Shown here one piece after another: positions 1 through 8,286 of a stretch of DNA of 64,000 nucleotides. A program made the position numbers and the translations under genes. This DNA is from Vibrio syngnathi (lineage in GTDB: Bacteria; Pseudomonadota; Gammaproteobacteria; Enterobacterales; Vibrionaceae): assembly GCF_002119525.1 (NCBI RefSeq), contig NZ_CP017917.1, forward strand, positions 1,054,001 through 1,118,000, in the 5' to 3' direction. The notes beneath the pieces were generated by a model that had not been told where the DNA came from, ran no database searches, and saw only the letters and a program-made list of their open reading frames with translations. Within the stretch, counting starts at the first letter, position 1. Each line of letters starts with the position of its first letter.

Positions 1-50
1 GTTACAATCGAATCAGACTCAAGCCAAATATTCTTTTTGCCACTTCCCAT
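1..50 (-). CDS. Partial CDS, N-terminus only, runs off left edge
   Basis: A minus-strand reading frame begins with ATG at 50-48 and stays open to the window edge. It encodes about 16 residues starting MGSGKKNIWLESDSIV. A near-ideal Shine-Dalgarno sequence (GGAGGAGG, about four bases before the ATG) decides the start, so this is very likely a real gene. Nothing of its function can be said from 16 residues. It follows the two repeat-terminated orphan genes in the same orientation and may be the next gene of the same accessory patch. Confidence 0.55.
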   Translation of the reverse strand, partial: MGSGKKNIWLESDSIV

Positions 51-162
51 TGTTCCTCCTCCATAAAGCCAACCAACTTAAAATACGATAAACCTATCTT
101 TAACAACACCTTACCAATCAATACTTGCAAGGTAAATATTTAATGCGATTGATTCTCGCTAC

Positions 163-310
163 CTTATTTGGGCCTCACTCGCCTGGAGAGAACCTCAAAG
201 CGATGTGCCTTTCAAATGCAATCGTACAATTTATTTAATAAAGTGGCTTCGGACTTGTTCAAAACTCAGGATTTAGTGCTGGCTGCGCAACACCTTAATC
301 CTTATTTGTT
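163..310 (-). repeat. 148-bp dispersed repeat, copy 1 (cassette-like 3' repeat)
   Basis: This segment matches 1208-1355 over its whole length without gaps. I count about 18 differences over the inner 140 bp, so roughly 87% identity. Read on the minus strand it begins at the stop codon of the orphan lipoprotein gene and forms a hairpin just after it (arms GGATTAAGGTGTTG and CAGCACTAAATCC, partly through G-U pairs). The outer part has no visible full-length palindrome, so it is not a textbook attC site. Both copies sit in the same position relative to an unrelated gene's stop codon, which is how gene-cassette repeats behave. Confidence 0.8.
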
Positions 311-927
311 GAGACTGAGCACCCATTATAGTTTTCGATATACTTACTGAAGCCTTTTAATTCGACATGCTTTTCGAAATGATGCTTAACTCCCTGCACC
401 GTTGAATTATCTCTAATCCATTTTAGGATATCTTCATTTGTTATTAGATCTTCATGGCTATCTATTGCTCTTTTTAAAACCTTGATATGTACACCATTAA
501 CTCTCATACGGACATGAAGATGTTTTTTTGACAAAGATTGGTTACCCATTGCATTTAGTAAACGTTTCGGCAGTTTGTTGGACATACCAACAAAAACTTT
601 ATCTTGGCTTTCATATGTATAGAAACCAGAGGTAGTCTCACTTAAAAAGTCATCTATCACGAAATCAAATTTCGCCACACCAATATCAGGGAACAATAAA
701 TAGTCTTCATCTTTCAACGTAATGAACTTAGCAAATATTTCATTTTCCCCACCTTTATCACATGAGATGGTCAGCCCACTATTTTCTGTCTCATCATTAT
801 ACAGTGATTCAATAAACACACTGTTTTCAAAATGATCTATTTTTTCGCTATAGACCCAGTTATCCGGACTTGTTGAAGCGCATCCTGAAACTGCTGTAAT
901 CACAGCAATAGTAATTATTCTTTTCAC
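295..927 (-). CDS. Orphan lipoprotein of unknown function
   Basis: This encodes a 210-residue protein that I do not recognise. I chose the GTG at 927, not the first in-frame start at 1005. GTG is preceded by GAGAGG about ten bases upstream and opens directly into a lipoprotein signal (MKRIITIAVITAVSGC, lipobox VSGC, lipidated Cys near residue 16). The 26 extra upstream codons would overlap the IS110 remnant. The mature part is polar, has no membrane segment, and contains few cysteines (one in ISCDKGG, one near the C-terminus). The TAA stop lies inside the 148-bp repeat. Outer-membrane or periplasmic anchoring is inferred from the lipobox only. Confidence 0.7.
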   Translation of the reverse strand: MKRIITIAVITAVSGCASTSPDNWVYSEKIDHFENSVFIESLYNDETENSGLTISCDKGGENEIFAKFITLKDEDYLLFPDIGVAKFDFVIDDFLSETTSGFYTYESQDKVFVGMSNKLPKRLLNAMGNQSLSKKHLHVRMRVNGVHIKVLKRAIDSHEDLITNEDILKWIRDNSTVQGVKHHFEKHVELKGFSKYIENYNGCSVSTNKD

Positions 928-971
928 AATATATCTACCTCTCAATGATATTATTGTTCGTTTAACAAATG

Positions 972-1207
972 ACATGGATTCGCCCCTCCCGAGGTTCTGC
1001 CACACTTATGTGATACTTAATTGCATCGGAGGCACCATGTCTGATTATTCTTATTTCTGTGGTATCGACCTAGCTAAAAACCACTTCAGTCTTCATGCTG
1101 TAGACCAAAATGGTAAGGTCATACGTCATAAGTCGGCAACTCGCTCTAAACTACTGACTAAAATAGAAAATATGCCACTGATGCGTAGATCCACATGATG
1201 ACACAAT
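972..1207 (+). mobile_element. IS110-family insertion sequence remnant (5' end only)
   Basis: This is the start of an IS110/IS1111-type element: a non-coding leader of about 65 bp, a good ribosome site (GGAGGCACC) and the first roughly 50 transposase codons. The rest of the element is missing. The sequence passes directly into the second 148-bp repeat at 1208. The exact left end is uncertain because IS110 elements lack conventional terminal inverted repeats. Some IS1111-group elements are known to target integron attC sites, which would fit the cassette-like surroundings. Confidence 0.65.
1037..1198 (+). pseudogene. Truncated IS110-family transposase
   Basis: The 53-residue reading frame starts MSDYSYFCGIDLAKNHFSLH and continues through the conserved KLLTKIENMP block. 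This is the N-terminal part of the DEDD (RuvC-like) catalytic domain of IS110 transposases; the GIDLAKN motif holds the first catalytic Asp. Homology ends after ENMP, and the last few residues before the stop come from foreign sequence. A full transposase is about 320-350 residues, so the catalytic domain is mostly absent and the protein should be inactive. Confidence 0.8.
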
Positions 1208-1355
1208 CTTATCTTGGCCTCGTTCGCCTTAATAAAACCCCAAAGCGATGTGCCCTTCAAATGTAATTGTACAATTTACTTAATAAAGAGGCTTCGGGCT
1301 TGTTCAACACTCGGAATTTAGTGTTGTCTGCGCAACACCTTAATCCTTATTTGTT
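1208..1355 (-). repeat. 148-bp dispersed repeat, copy 2
   Basis: This is the second copy of the repeat at 163-310. On the minus strand it starts at the TAA stop of the orphan membrane-protein gene, continues into a strong hairpin (GTGTTG / CAACAC around a CGCAGA loop) and ends at the IS110 remnant. The first 20-odd bases of the repeat (TAACAAATAAGGATTAAGG...) are identical in both copies. Confidence 0.8.
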
Positions 1356-1360
1356 ATGCC
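1302..1360 (-). other. attC-like 59-bp inverted-repeat element at a gene end (tentative)
   Basis: On the minus strand this stretch runs from GCATAAC, which contains the stop of the upstream gene, through an imperfect stem (GGATTAAGGTGTTG / CAACACTAAATTCC) to GTTGAAC. The right end fits the integron core GTTRRRY. The left end fits RYYYAAC with one mismatch. Length and hairpin resemble a short attC site. The equivalent part of repeat copy 1 keeps the hairpin but has degenerate core boxes. No integrase is visible, so the call stays tentative. Confidence 0.35.
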
Positions 1361-1779
1361 TTTCTTCCAAGTTCAGAATTTTGACCCAACTTACTGCTAA
1401 AAACGAACATACAACTAACTAAAATACCGATCTCGAAAAGCCGACATAGAAAAGATGCTGTCTTAAACACCAGACCAGATTCCATCCAAGGCATCACTAT
1501 TTCGATTAGCACAGCGGCTAAAACCAAAGTATACCCAATGCGTTGATGCCATTTACCTAACACTGGAGAAAAATGGTGGAAAGCTAACAAATAGAGCACC
1601 GAAAATAAAGGCATTATAAACCAGGTGAAATACTCAAGAATTTCAATCAACGAGCTACCACCTTCGCCCAAAACCGTCATTAGAATCGGAATAATAAAAT
1701 TGAGTAGCATGTAAAGAAACGGATATATAAGAATACCCAAGGCAAGATACCGAACTGATTTTTTAACTCTTATTTCCAC
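1354..1779 (-). CDS. Orphan four-helix membrane protein
   Basis: This encodes a 141-residue unrecognised protein starting from GTG at 1779, with GAGAAGG about eight bases upstream. It has about four hydrophobic segments (roughly residues 8-36, 50-68, 80-97 and 105-128) and a basic tail ending in LGRKA. This is the profile of a small inner-membrane protein. The stop codon overlaps the start of the 148-bp repeat, as in the neighbouring lipoprotein gene. A second attC-like palindrome lies about 30 bp upstream of the start. Gene-cassette membership is an inference. Confidence 0.65.
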   Translation of the reverse strand: MEIRVKKSVRYLALGILIYPFLYMLLNFIIPILMTVLGEGGSSLIEILEYFTWFIMPLFSVLYLLAFHHFSPVLGKWHQRIGYTLVLAAVLIEIVMPWMESGLVFKTASFLCRLFEIGILVSCMFVFSSKLGQNSELGRKA

Positions 1780-1807
1780 TTGTACTGCCTTCTCAAGTTG
1801 GAGTAAC

Positions 1808-1865
1808 GCATAACGCTTAAGTATTTATCCGCTGTCGTAGCACAATAGATAAATACCTGTTGGAC
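1808..1865. other. attC-like 58-bp palindromic element (tentative)
   Basis: A perfect 9-bp inverted repeat (GTATTTATC / GATAAATAC) encloses an 18-base loop. The element is bounded by GCATAAC on the left and GTTGGAC on the right. On the minus strand it reads GTCCAAC...GTTATGC: the left core fits RYYYAAC exactly and the right core fits GTTRRRY with one mismatch. It lies just upstream of the orphan gene starting at 1779, where a preceding cassette's attC would be. The rest of 1866-2095 shows no gene. Confidence 0.35.
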
Positions 1866-2095
1866 TTGGCCGCTTCTATCTATGAAATTTGCTTTAAAGC
1901 GTACCTACGTTCGACTTTTATAGCTAGCAGAGGAAAACTGCAAGCCGTTCACTTTCCACTTCTAGCTACCAATTTGTCTACAGAGACTATACCCGTTGCA
2001 TAATTTTTTTAAAAGCGAACAATGCCCCTCTCTCGCCATAACACAGCGATAGTTTTATGCATTATAATCAAGCAACTAGGTCACTCTGTATCCCC

Positions 2096-4732
2096 CTACT
2101 TTGCCAAAGCACTCAAAAATTCGGCTTCAAATTCTTCATCTGCTTCTCGGGTTAAGCATTCCACCAGCCAATTGATGCTTTGATGGTCTAGCTTACTGTT
2201 CACTACGAAGGCTTGCTTTACACCAGACTGTCCCAGCTTGGCAGAGCCGTAATTCTTGAATGATTTGTTGCCATGGTAATGGAGTGATTTAATCGCCTCC
2301 GCGTTAGACTCTGGCAACGCATCTAGTGTGTTGGCAAGCTGAATCACCAGCTCCATTGGGTTCTTAGATGATGAGATGCGATACAGAAAACCGCCCTCGA
2401 CTCTTTGACGCACCCAGTAATCAAAACCGCTGCAATCCATCACCTTATCACTGACCAACGCGGCTTCACTGCGATAACCACATGGCTCTACAACAACAGG
2501 GGTGTGTTTGAACTCTGGTTGGCCTGATGCCGCATCGGTATGAGGCAAGATCAGGTCGCATGGTTTGCTGTCTTTGGCGGTAGGGGCATTCCAGTGGATA
2601 GGCATGAAAACTTGTTCACGGCGCATTTCTTTGGTCACCACCAAGCGTGCTTGGCATTCCCCTTGTGCGCTGCGTACTTTCACTACTTGGTTGGTAGCCC
2701 CTTGGCTAACACGATTTATAGTCGCGTGGTTAACAGCATCTAGCCCAAACTCTTCTAAGCCAAACTCTTCTAAACCAAGTGCAGCGACGGTATCTGGGTG
2801 CATGGCAACAAAAGGTTCTGGTGTGTGCTCACCCAAACCTGCGGCTAAGCCTGTGCGGCTCATGGTGTGCCATTGGTCTCGGATTCGACCTGTGTTCATG
2901 ATAAGCGGGAATTCAAGACTGGTATCAGCAATCGGCTTGTCGTGTTCGACTGCAATAAACTGCGCTTTGCCTGATTCAGTAAAGAACTCGCCATTGGTGA
3001 ACATGCGCTGCTCGATGATCTCTGGTTGATACTCAAGCACTGGCCACTGTTGTGGAGTCAGTTCGCCATAGCCTTTCTCATCCAGTTGCGTGAGTCCAAT
3101 TAAGCATAAGTCACGGGCTTTACCTGTTTCGTTGCCGAGCGCCGTCATCTCGCAATACTCTTTGAAGATCTCACCTTCGTGGCGATAATCAAACTGCTCT
3201 TTGAATCCCATTTTCTGTGCCACTTCTTTTAATATCCACCAATCGGGTTTGGCTTCCCCTGGGCTTGGTAATATACGGCGTTGGCGTGAGATTCGACGCT
3301 CAGAGTTAGTCACGGTGCCCGACTTCTCGCTCCACCCTTGCGCGGGTAGCACCACATCGGCTAAGCGAGTGGTTTCCGTATCGGCAATGCAGTCAGACAC
3401 CACCACAAATGGACACTTCTCTAATGCCGCTTTGATCTTTTCACTGTCAGGCAAGCTCACAACTGGGTTGGTCGCCATGATCCACACCGCTTTGATTTTG
3501 CCTTCATTCATGGCATCAAACAGGTCGATGGCTTTTAAACCCGCATGTGTGGCTAAGGTGTCGGTTTGCCAGAACTCGCTGACGGTTTGGTGTGATTGCG
3601 GGTCACCAAATTCAAAGTGCGCCGCTAAAGTATTGGCTAACCCGCCCACCTCTCGCCCGCCCATTGCGTTCGGCTGACCTGTTACCGAGAATGGCCCCAT
3701 ACCCGGATTACCAATTTTTCCGGTGGCTAAATGGCAGTTAATAATGGCATTCACCTTGTCACACCCTTGTGTGGATTGGTTTACGCCTTGGGAATAGATG
3801 GTGAGCACCTTCTCGTTCGATGCAAACAAACTGTAGAACTGTTCGAGTTGCTGTTCAGTAAGCCCTGTTAGCTCAGGAACGCTTTTGTCGCCCTTACTTG
3901 ATTCTGTATAGCTTGATGCGGTATTACCTGATTCTGTATAACGGTAGTGAGTCGCAGAACGAATCGCTTCAGTAAAGCCTTGGGTATGGTTTTCTATGTA
4001 GTCGGCATCGAGCTGGTCGTTATCGTCGAGGTAGCCTAACAAGCCATTAAACAGCGCAACATCTGATCCTGACTCCAAAGCCAAGTGCATGTCGGCAATT
4101 TCACAAGTGTCGGTATAACGCGGGTCAATCACGATCACTTTTAATGCAGGATTGGCTTGTTTCGCGGTTCTTAACCTTTGGAAAAGTACCGGGTGACACC
4201 ATGCGAGGTTTGAGCCTGTAATCACAACTAGATCGGCTTGGTCGAGATCTTCATAACAGACCGGTACTGTGTCTGCGCCAAATGCTCGCTTATGCCCGAC
4301 GACGGTTGAAGCCATACACAGCCTAGAATTACTGTCGATGTTGCCACTACCGATGAAGCCTTTCATCAATTTATTGGCAACGTAATAGTCTTCGGTAAGC
4401 AGCTGACCAGAAACATAGAACGCAACCGAATCGGCCCCAAATTCTTCAATCGTTTGATTGAATTTGTCTGCGACCAACTGAGTGGCACTGTTCCAATCCA
4501 GCTCTTGTTTTTGCTTATTCTGAATACGAGCAGGCTGTGTTAGGCGTCCTAAAGGCGTGACGGTGTCGCCGAGCGCAATCCCTTTAGTACATAGCTTTCC
4601 ATAGTTTGATGGATGATCTTTATCACCACGTACTTCTAGTTTTCCTAACGATGTCGGTCTCGCTTCTATTCCACACCCTACACCACAATAAGCACAGGTT
4701 GATTTTATCCAGCCGCTGTTTGAATCGGTCAT
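2096..4732 (-). CDS. nasA: Assimilatory nitrate reductase, catalytic subunit
   Basis: NasA reduces nitrate to nitrite in the cytoplasm using a bis-MGD molybdenum cofactor and one 4Fe-4S cluster. The N-terminal cluster ligands are Cys13, 16, 20 and 48 (CAYCGVGC ... GKLCTKG). A full molybdopterin oxidoreductase domain and a molydopterin-dinucleotide-binding domain follow. I prefer ATG 4732 (MTDSNSG) over the TTG at 4747 because GAG/AGCGAG lies upstream of it at a workable distance. The protein (878 residues) lacks the C-terminal BFD-type iron-sulfur domain found in some NasA proteins. It carries an in-frame 15-bp duplication (LEEFG repeated, 2745-2774). It is transcribed away from nirB across a shared control region. 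Confidence 0.95.
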   Translation of the reverse strand: MTDSNSGWIKSTCAYCGVGCGIEARPTSLGKLEVRGDKDHPSNYGKLCTKGIALGDTVTPLGRLTQPARIQNKQKQELDWNSATQLVADKFNQTIEEFGADSVAFYVSGQLLTEDYYVANKLMKGFIGSGNIDSNSRLCMASTVVGHKRAFGADTVPVCYEDLDQADLVVITGSNLAWCHPVLFQRLRTAKQANPALKVIVIDPRYTDTCEIADMHLALESGSDVALFNGLLGYLDDNDQLDADYIENHTQGFTEAIRSATHYRYTESGNTASSYTESSKGDKSVPELTGLTEQQLEQFYSLFASNEKVLTIYSQGVNQSTQGCDKVNAIINCHLATGKIGNPGMGPFSVTGQPNAMGGREVGGLANTLAAHFEFGDPQSHQTVSEFWQTDTLATHAGLKAIDLFDAMNEGKIKAVWIMATNPVVSLPDSEKIKAALEKCPFVVVSDCIADTETTRLADVVLPAQGWSEKSGTVTNSERRISRQRRILPSPGEAKPDWWILKEVAQKMGFKEQFDYRHEGEIFKEYCEMTALGNETGKARDLCLIGLTQLDEKGYGELTPQQWPVLEYQPEIIEQRMFTNGEFFTESGKAQFIAVEHDKPIADTSLEFPLIMNTGRIRDQWHTMSRTGLAAGLGEHTPEPFVAMHPDTVAALGLEEFGLEEFGLDAVNHATINRVSQGATNQVVKVRSAQGECQARLVVTKEMRREQVFMPIHWNAPTAKDSKPCDLILPHTDAASGQPEFKHTPVVVEPCGYRSEAALVSDKVMDCSGFDYWVRQRVEGGFLYRISSSKNPMELVIQLANTLDALPESNAEAIKSLHYHGNKSFKNYGSAKLGQSGVKQAFVVNSKLDHQSINWLVECLTREADEEFEAEFLSALAK

Positions 4733-4905
4733 CCGTTTCTCGCTCAATTATCCATAATTGTAATAACTCAAACCAAGCAAATAGCACGCCACTTAGCACC
4801 ACCCGAACAAATTGAAATATTTTTGTTTAAAAACAACAACTTAATTAAATGAAAAATATCAACGCTGAACAAAATTGAGCTTAACCAAGATAGAAACTTA
4901 ACTTT

Positions 4906-4932
4906 TGCACCATCTTGCAGAAAGTTGCACCA
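4906..4932 (+). promoter_or_regulatory. Two NtrC-like half-sites (tentative)
   Basis: TGCACCA occurs twice in direct orientation, at 4906-4912 and 4926-4932, 20 bp (about two helical turns) apart. TGCACC is one half of the NtrC enhancer consensus TGCACC-N5-GGTGCA; the second halves are poorly conserved. They lie about 130-155 bp upstream of the sigma-54 promoter of nirB, a usual distance for an enhancer. Nitrogen control through NtrC is inferred. Confidence 0.4.
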
Positions 4933-4981
4933 CAAACGCTCATTTATATAAATCTAACAAAAATTTCACATACCACTTTAG

Positions 4982-4997
4982 GGGTAATTGCGTGCCA
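4982..4997 (-). promoter_or_regulatory. Degenerate sigma-54-like site facing nasA (weak)
   Basis: On the minus strand TGGCACG matches the -24 element exactly, but the -12 position reads TTACC/TACCC instead of TTGCW, so the essential GC is not intact. If used, it would give nasA a leader of over 200 bases. I list it because of the perfect -24 box in the shared nasA-nirB region. Confidence 0.2.
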
Positions 4998-5061
4998 CCT
5001 TCAATTTTTAACTATCTGAAATATATAGATTAAATTTTATTTAAATGAACAACTCGCAATC

Positions 5062-5077
5062 TGGCACCCTCCTTGCT
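5062..5077 (+). promoter_or_regulatory. Sigma-54 promoter of nirB
   Basis: TGGCAC-CCTCC-TTGCT is an exact match to the -24/-12 consensus TGGCAC-N5-TTGCW. It is on the coding strand 143 bp before the nirB start. The predicted transcript would begin near 5089 and leave a leader of about 130 bases. This indicates RpoN-dependent, enhancer-driven expression, as expected for nitrogen-limited nitrate assimilation. Confidence 0.8.
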
Positions 5078-5219
5078 CCACTAAAAACCAAGACTTAGAA
5101 AAAACATTTTTGTTTTTCTTGATGATTATGAATTGAGTGGAATCTCAACCCGGTATTCATCTGCTAACGACTAGAAATTAGATGCTAGTGATGGTGATGC
5201 CGAGAATAAGGAATGGATT

Positions 5220-7802
5220 ATGAGCAAGAAGAAAATCGTCGTTGTTGGTAACGGCATGGTTGGACACAAATTTATCGACAACATCCTGCAGTCAGAGAGT
5301 GATGAGTTTGATGTGATTACTTTTAGTGAAGAGCCAAGGTTGGCCTACGACCGTGTTCAGTTGACCGCTTACTTCAAGCGCGGAAATGCTGATGATTTGG
5401 CATTAACCAGCGAAGAGTATTACCAAAGCAATGGCGTCAATTACCTTTTAAACGCGAAAGTCGCTCAACTAGACACTGACAATAAGTGCGTTGTGACGGA
5501 ATCGGGACATACCGAGAGTTATGACACCTTGATTCTAGCGACCGGTTCATTCCCTTTTGTTCCCCCTATTCCCGGTAACGACCAAGAACACTGCCACGTT
5601 TATCGTACTATCGAAGATTTAGACGCCATTGAACTATCAAGTAAAAGCAGTAAGTCTGGCGTGGTCATTGGTGGTGGTCTGCTTGGCTTAGAAGCCGCAA
5701 ACGCAGTCAAAAACCTTGGCTTGGAAACACATGTTGTTGAATTCGCGCCTCGCCTAATGGCCGTTCAATTAGATGACGGTGGCGGTGCCCTACTGCGCAG
5801 AAAGATTGAAGACCTTGGGGTGCAGGTTCACACCGAGAAAGCAACCTCTGAGATAGTCGCAGGTGAAAGCGCTCGCTACAGAATGAACTTTGCAGACGGC
5901 ACCCACCTTGAAACCGATATGATCGTGTTCTCTGCAGGTATTCGCCCTCAAGATGCCCTAGCTCGCAGCTCTGATATCGCCATTGGTGAACGTGGCGGCA
6001 TCGTGATTAATGATCACTGCCAAACCAACATCGACAACGTGTATGCGATTGGTGAATGTGCGCTTTGGGACAACAAGATCTTCGGCTTAGTCGCCCCTGG
6101 CTATTCAATGGCGAAAATCGCGGCAGCGCATATCTTATCGGACGGAACAAGCGACGCTTCGTTTACTGGTGCTGACATGAGTACCAAGCTCAAATTGCTG
6201 GGTGTTGATGTAGCGAGTATCGGTGAAGTACATGGCAAGACGGAAGGCGCTCAGTCGTATACCTATAACGATGAAATCGAACAAGTTTACAAGCGCCTGA
6301 TCATATCGGCTGATGGTAAGAAGATTGTCGGTGCTGTTTTAGTCGGTGACGCCGAAGCTTACGGTTCGCTGCTGCAAATCAAACAAAATGACATGCCTCT
6401 TCCTGAAAACCCATCAGTGCTGATTTTACCTAATGTCGCGGATGATTCAGGCTCAGCGATGGGTGTTGAAGCTCTGCCTGATAGCGCCGTGATTTGTTCG
6501 TGTTTTGATGTGACCAAAGGCGATATCAAAGACGCCGTATCTGCTGGCTGCACCACCATGGCTGCATTAAAAGAAACAACCAACGCTTCGACAGGGTGTG
6601 GCGGTTGTTCTGCCCTTGCTAAACAGGTTCTGGATAGCGAACTGAGTAACCTAGGTGTGGAAGTCTCTAACGATATCTGTGAGCACTTTGCCTATTCTCG
6701 TCAAGAACTTACCGACATCATCCGCGTCAACAAAATCAAAACCTTCGATGAACTGTTAGATTCTCATGGAAACGGATTGGGTTGCACTGTGTGTAAGCCA
6801 GCAGTCGGTTCAATTTTGGCTTCTTACTGGAACGATTACATCCTCGAAGATCAACATATCGAACTGCAAGACACCAATGACATCTACCTCGGCAACATGC
6901 AGAAAGACGGCACCTACTCTGTGGTTCCGCGTATTGCTGGCGGTGAAATCACACCCGATAGACTAATCGTGCTTGGTGAAGTCGCTAAAGAGTTCGACCT
7001 TTATACCAAGATCACCGGTGGTCAGCGTGTCGATTTGTTCGGCGCGCAACTTAATGAACTGCCAATCATCTGGAAAAAACTAATCGATGCGGGTTTTGAA
7101 ACAGGCCATGCCTACGGTAAATCGGTACGTACCGTGAAATCGTGTGTGGGTAGCACTTGGTGTCGATACGGCGTCGACGACAGTGTTGGCTTAGCGATTC
7201 GACTAGAAAACCGCTACAAAGGCTTACGCTCACCACACAAGATCAAGTTTGCGGTTTCTGGCTGTACTCGTGAATGTGCAGAAGCTCAATCAAAAGACTT
7301 TGGCATTATCGCCACCGATAAAGGTTGGAACCTCTACATCTGTGGTAACGGCGGTATGCGCCCTCGCCATGGTGACCTTTTCGCTACCGACCTTGATGAA
7401 ACCACTCTGCTGCAATACATCGACCGCATTCTGATGTTCTACACTCGTACCGCAGATCGCCTACAACGCACATCAGTATGGATGGAGAACCTTGAAGGCG
7501 GCATTGAATACCTCAAGCAAGTCGTGATTGAAGACAAGCTCAACGTTGCTGAAGAACTTGAAGCCGATATCGCTCTCAACATCGAAAAATACCAATGTGA
7601 GTGGAAAACCACCATCGAAAACCCAGAAAAGATGAAACGCTTCCAGCATTACATCAACAGCGAAGAAATGGATACCAGCCTGTCATTCATCAAAGACCGA
7701 GAGCAGCGTTTTCCTAAGCCGAGCTTAAGTGATTCATCTGAGAAAGTTCGAAATGAAGCCCTCACCAAGTCTGAAAAAATTGAAGTTACCGAAGTTTCGT
7801 AA
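5220..7802 (+). CDS. nirB: Assimilatory nitrite reductase [NAD(P)H], large subunit
   Basis: NirB carries out the six-electron reduction of nitrite to ammonium with NAD(P)H, FAD, 4Fe-4S and siroheme. The 860-residue protein has the family's full layout. An N-terminal FAD/NAD oxidoreductase half has dinucleotide motifs at about residues 6-17 and 150-160. A BFD-like cysteine cluster follows (CSCFDVTKGDI ... TGCGGC, then GLGCTVC). The C-terminal ferredoxin-like and siroheme domains hold the cluster/siroheme cysteines at 642, 648, 682 and 686 (CVGSTWC, CTRECAE). AAGGA seven bases upstream supports the start. It is followed by nirD after 139 bp. Confidence 0.96.
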   Translation: MSKKKIVVVGNGMVGHKFIDNILQSESDEFDVITFSEEPRLAYDRVQLTAYFKRGNADDLALTSEEYYQSNGVNYLLNAKVAQLDTDNKCVVTESGHTESYDTLILATGSFPFVPPIPGNDQEHCHVYRTIEDLDAIELSSKSSKSGVVIGGGLLGLEAANAVKNLGLETHVVEFAPRLMAVQLDDGGGALLRRKIEDLGVQVHTEKATSEIVAGESARYRMNFADGTHLETDMIVFSAGIRPQDALARSSDIAIGERGGIVINDHCQTNIDNVYAIGECALWDNKIFGLVAPGYSMAKIAAAHILSDGTSDASFTGADMSTKLKLLGVDVASIGEVHGKTEGAQSYTYNDEIEQVYKRLIISADGKKIVGAVLVGDAEAYGSLLQIKQNDMPLPENPSVLILPNVADDSGSAMGVEALPDSAVICSCFDVTKGDIKDAVSAGCTTMAALKETTNASTGCGGCSALAKQVLDSELSNLGVEVSNDICEHFAYSRQELTDIIRVNKIKTFDELLDSHGNGLGCTVCKPAVGSILASYWNDYILEDQHIELQDTNDIYLGNMQKDGTYSVVPRIAGGEITPDRLIVLGEVAKEFDLYTKITGGQRVDLFGAQLNELPIIWKKLIDAGFETGHAYGKSVRTVKSCVGSTWCRYGVDDSVGLAIRLENRYKGLRSPHKIKFAVSGCTRECAEAQSKDFGIIATDKGWNLYICGNGGMRPRHGDLFATDLDETTLLQYIDRILMFYTRTADRLQRTSVWMENLEGGIEYLKQVVIEDKLNVAEELEADIALNIEKYQCEWKTTIENPEKMKRFQHYINSEEMDTSLSFIKDREQRFPKPSLSDSSEKVRNEALTKSEKIEVTEVS

Positions 7803-7941
7803 GCCGAATTGCTGGTGAGTGAATCAGTAACAACTAAACCCAATATCGATAGTCGACAGTGGCGCAGCCCAAGAAAACTGCTGTCGGCTATCACCCTAAT
7901 TGAATTGATTATTAGTTTTATGTTTTGACTAGGAGAAAGTC

Positions 7942-8286
7942 ATGGAAAATTGGACAACCGTATGCAGCACCCGCGACCTAACCCCAAACGGTGGTATTTG
8001 CGCCAAAGTAGACGATAACCAAGTGGCTATTTTTTACTGTAAGCGCAGTGACACGCTTTATGGGCTCTCTAATTACGATCCTGTTGGCAAGGCGAATGTG
8101 ATGTCACGTGGTATCATTGGTTCATTAAGCGGTGAGCCTTACGTAGCCTCACCCTTATACAAGCAGCATTACCACTTAGAAACTGGCGCGTGCCTTGAAC
8201 ACCCCGATCTCAAGCTCGTGAAATTTGAAGTTCGCAAGCAAGGAGAACAGGTTCAGGTTCTCGCACCGCTTGCTATCGCCAGTTAA
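7942..8286 (+). CDS. nirD: Nitrite reductase [NAD(P)H], small subunit
   Basis: NirD is the small, Rieske-fold partner of NirB. The 114-residue length is normal for the family. As is usual for NirD, the cysteine-histidine pairs of true Rieske proteins are absent, so it should not bind a cluster itself. AGGAG lies six bases before the ATG. It sits between nirB and the nitrate carrier in the same direction, so nirB-nirD-carrier probably form one transcription unit. Confidence 0.93.
   Translation: MENWTTVCSTRDLTPNGGICAKVDDNQVAIFYCKRSDTLYGLSNYDPVGKANVMSRGIIGSLSGEPYVASPLYKQHYHLETGACLEHPDLKLVKFEVRKQGEQVQVLAPLAIAS

Noticed and set aside
168-350. 60-codon plus-strand frame across repeat copy 1
   Set aside because: It lies within the 148-bp repeat and the antisense end of the lipoprotein gene, has no ribosome site, and reads through repeat sequence rather than a protein-like composition.
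928-1005. Extended N-terminus of the orphan lipoprotein
   Set aside because: The extra 26 codons precede a clear lipoprotein signal and overlap IS110 leader DNA; GTG 927 has the better ribosome site.
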